This document shows, piece by piece, positions 63,707-64,000 of a stretch of 64,000 bases of DNA (positions are counted from its first letter, which is position 1; each line of letters opens with the position of its first letter). The notes under the pieces are model-generated. The model had not been told where the DNA came from. It searched no databases and worked only from the letters and a program-made list of their open reading frames with translations. This DNA is from Microbacterium sp. Leaf320. Its GTDB lineage: Bacteria > Actinomycetota > Actinomycetes > Actinomycetales > Microbacteriaceae. Location of the stretch: the NCBI RefSeq assembly GCF_001423485.1, contig NZ_LMOD01000001.1, positions 254,617 through 318,616 on the forward strand, read 5' to 3'. The translations under genes were made by a program, and so were the position numbers.

Positions 63707-64000
63707 ATGACCGACCAGCGGCCTCAGTACGGCGAAATCGCGACCCTCGAAGAGCAGCGCAAGGCAGCAGGCCTGCCGCCGCTCGACGAGATGCCCCCTG
63801 CACTCGCCGCCGCGCCGGCCCCTGAGGTGGTGCCCGCGGGCGCAGCGCCCGCCCGGCCGCGTCCGGTCGACAGATTCATCACGATTGCGTTGCTCGCCTA
63901 CGGTCTCGTCAACGTCGTGGTGACCGGGATGTCGTACCTCGACTTCCCCACCGCGATGAACCAGATGATGAGCGTTCTGGGGGTCGATGGCGAGTTCACG
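63707..64000 (+). CDS. Membrane protein of unknown function (3' end outside window)
   Basis: The frame is open from ATG 63707 to the window edge (98 codons). The first about 50 residues are polar and Pro/Ala-rich (EEQRKAAGLPPLDEMPP), followed by a membrane helix (about 58-78: FITIALLAYGLVNVVVTGMSYL) and the sequence FPTAMNQMM. The start of a small multi-pass actinobacterial membrane protein family (DUF6264-like) is possible but not certain. A TAGCAT hexamer (63695-63700) lies seven bases upstream, so it should be leaderless. Confidence 0.8.
   Translation, partial: MTDQRPQYGEIATLEEQRKAAGLPPLDEMPPALAAAPAPEVVPAGAAPARPRPVDRFITIALLAYGLVNVVVTGMSYLDFPTAMNQMMSVLGVDGEFT

Noticed and set aside
63433..63708. 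Minus-strand frame of 91 codons across the small-RNA region
   Set aside because: It reads through the hairpin repeats, shows repeated ERWGRS-like segments caused by them, and has no start signal.

Overview
The window is chromosomal DNA of a high-GC Gram-positive actinobacterium. Gene content (DUF501, DUF4307, DUF4245, a DUF1648/GntR pair, PIN-PhoH, CstA with YbdD, a single-operon rib cluster), codon bias and many leaderless start codons point to the family Microbacteriaceae, most likely Microbacterium. This is inference from sequence alone. Nearly all of it looks like core genome: I see no IS element, prophage, integron, CRISPR array or replication origin.

Layout. 1-2.8 kb (-): DUF2252 protein, K+ channel-like protein and an MFS exporter cut by the window edge. 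3-4.4 kb: a lone DUF87/HerA-type ATPase and a small membrane protein. 4.5-8.1 kb (-): the riboflavin operon ribD-ribE-ribBA-ribH behind an FMN riboswitch. 8.2-13.3 kb: Fpg/Nei glycosylase, acetyltransferase, and Mfd. 13.3-18.7 kb: hexapeptide (gamma-carbonic anhydrase-like) protein, a 1034-residue kinase/aminotransferase fusion and an amino-acid/polyamine permease. 18.7-26.2 kb: gdhA, ppc, nhaA, MazG and hisS. 26.3-33.5 kb: accessory enzymes, a frameshifted AraC regulator, a second APC permease, a GntR-DUF1648-CPBP group with a clear operator, and an O-methyltransferase. 33.5-40.8 kb: eno, FtsB/DivIC-like protein, DUF501, subtilase, NDH-2, then a candidate Mn2+ (yybP-ykoY) riboswitch leading an uncharacterised gene and a DedA gene, and an odd tRNA. 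41-54.6 kb: PLP aldolase/sugar-lactone oxidase pair, LemA, YcaQ-like protein, AI-2E transporter, ilvA, greA, hemolysin III, short-chain prenyl transferase, class V aminotransferase and PIN-PhoH. 54.7-57.1 kb: cstA-ybdD. 57.2-61.5 kb (-): xseA-xseB-DUF4245-carbonic anhydrase-fumC. 61.6-64 kb: ispH, an IclR regulator, a candidate small RNA with repeated UCCCCA loops, and a truncated membrane protein.

How it works together. Several units concern central carbon and nitrogen flow (eno, ppc, fumC, gdhA, ilvA, CstA) and bicarbonate supply (beta-carbonic anhydrase; PPC uses bicarbonate). Others concern genome maintenance (Mfd, Fpg/Nei, YcaQ-like, exonuclease VII) and transcript fidelity (Mfd, GreA). 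About twenty genes on both strands have a TANNNT-like -10 hexamer ending 7 bases before the start codon, so the transcript should begin at the start codon itself.

Most interesting items: the three-hairpin UCCCCA-loop RNA candidate near 63.6 kb; a 73-nt class I tRNA with a UAA anticodon at 40.8 kb; a Mn2+-riboswitch-like leader in front of a gene of unknown function; the kinase/degenerate-barrel/aminotransferase fusion; and a 490-bp intergenic region packed with perfect hairpins.
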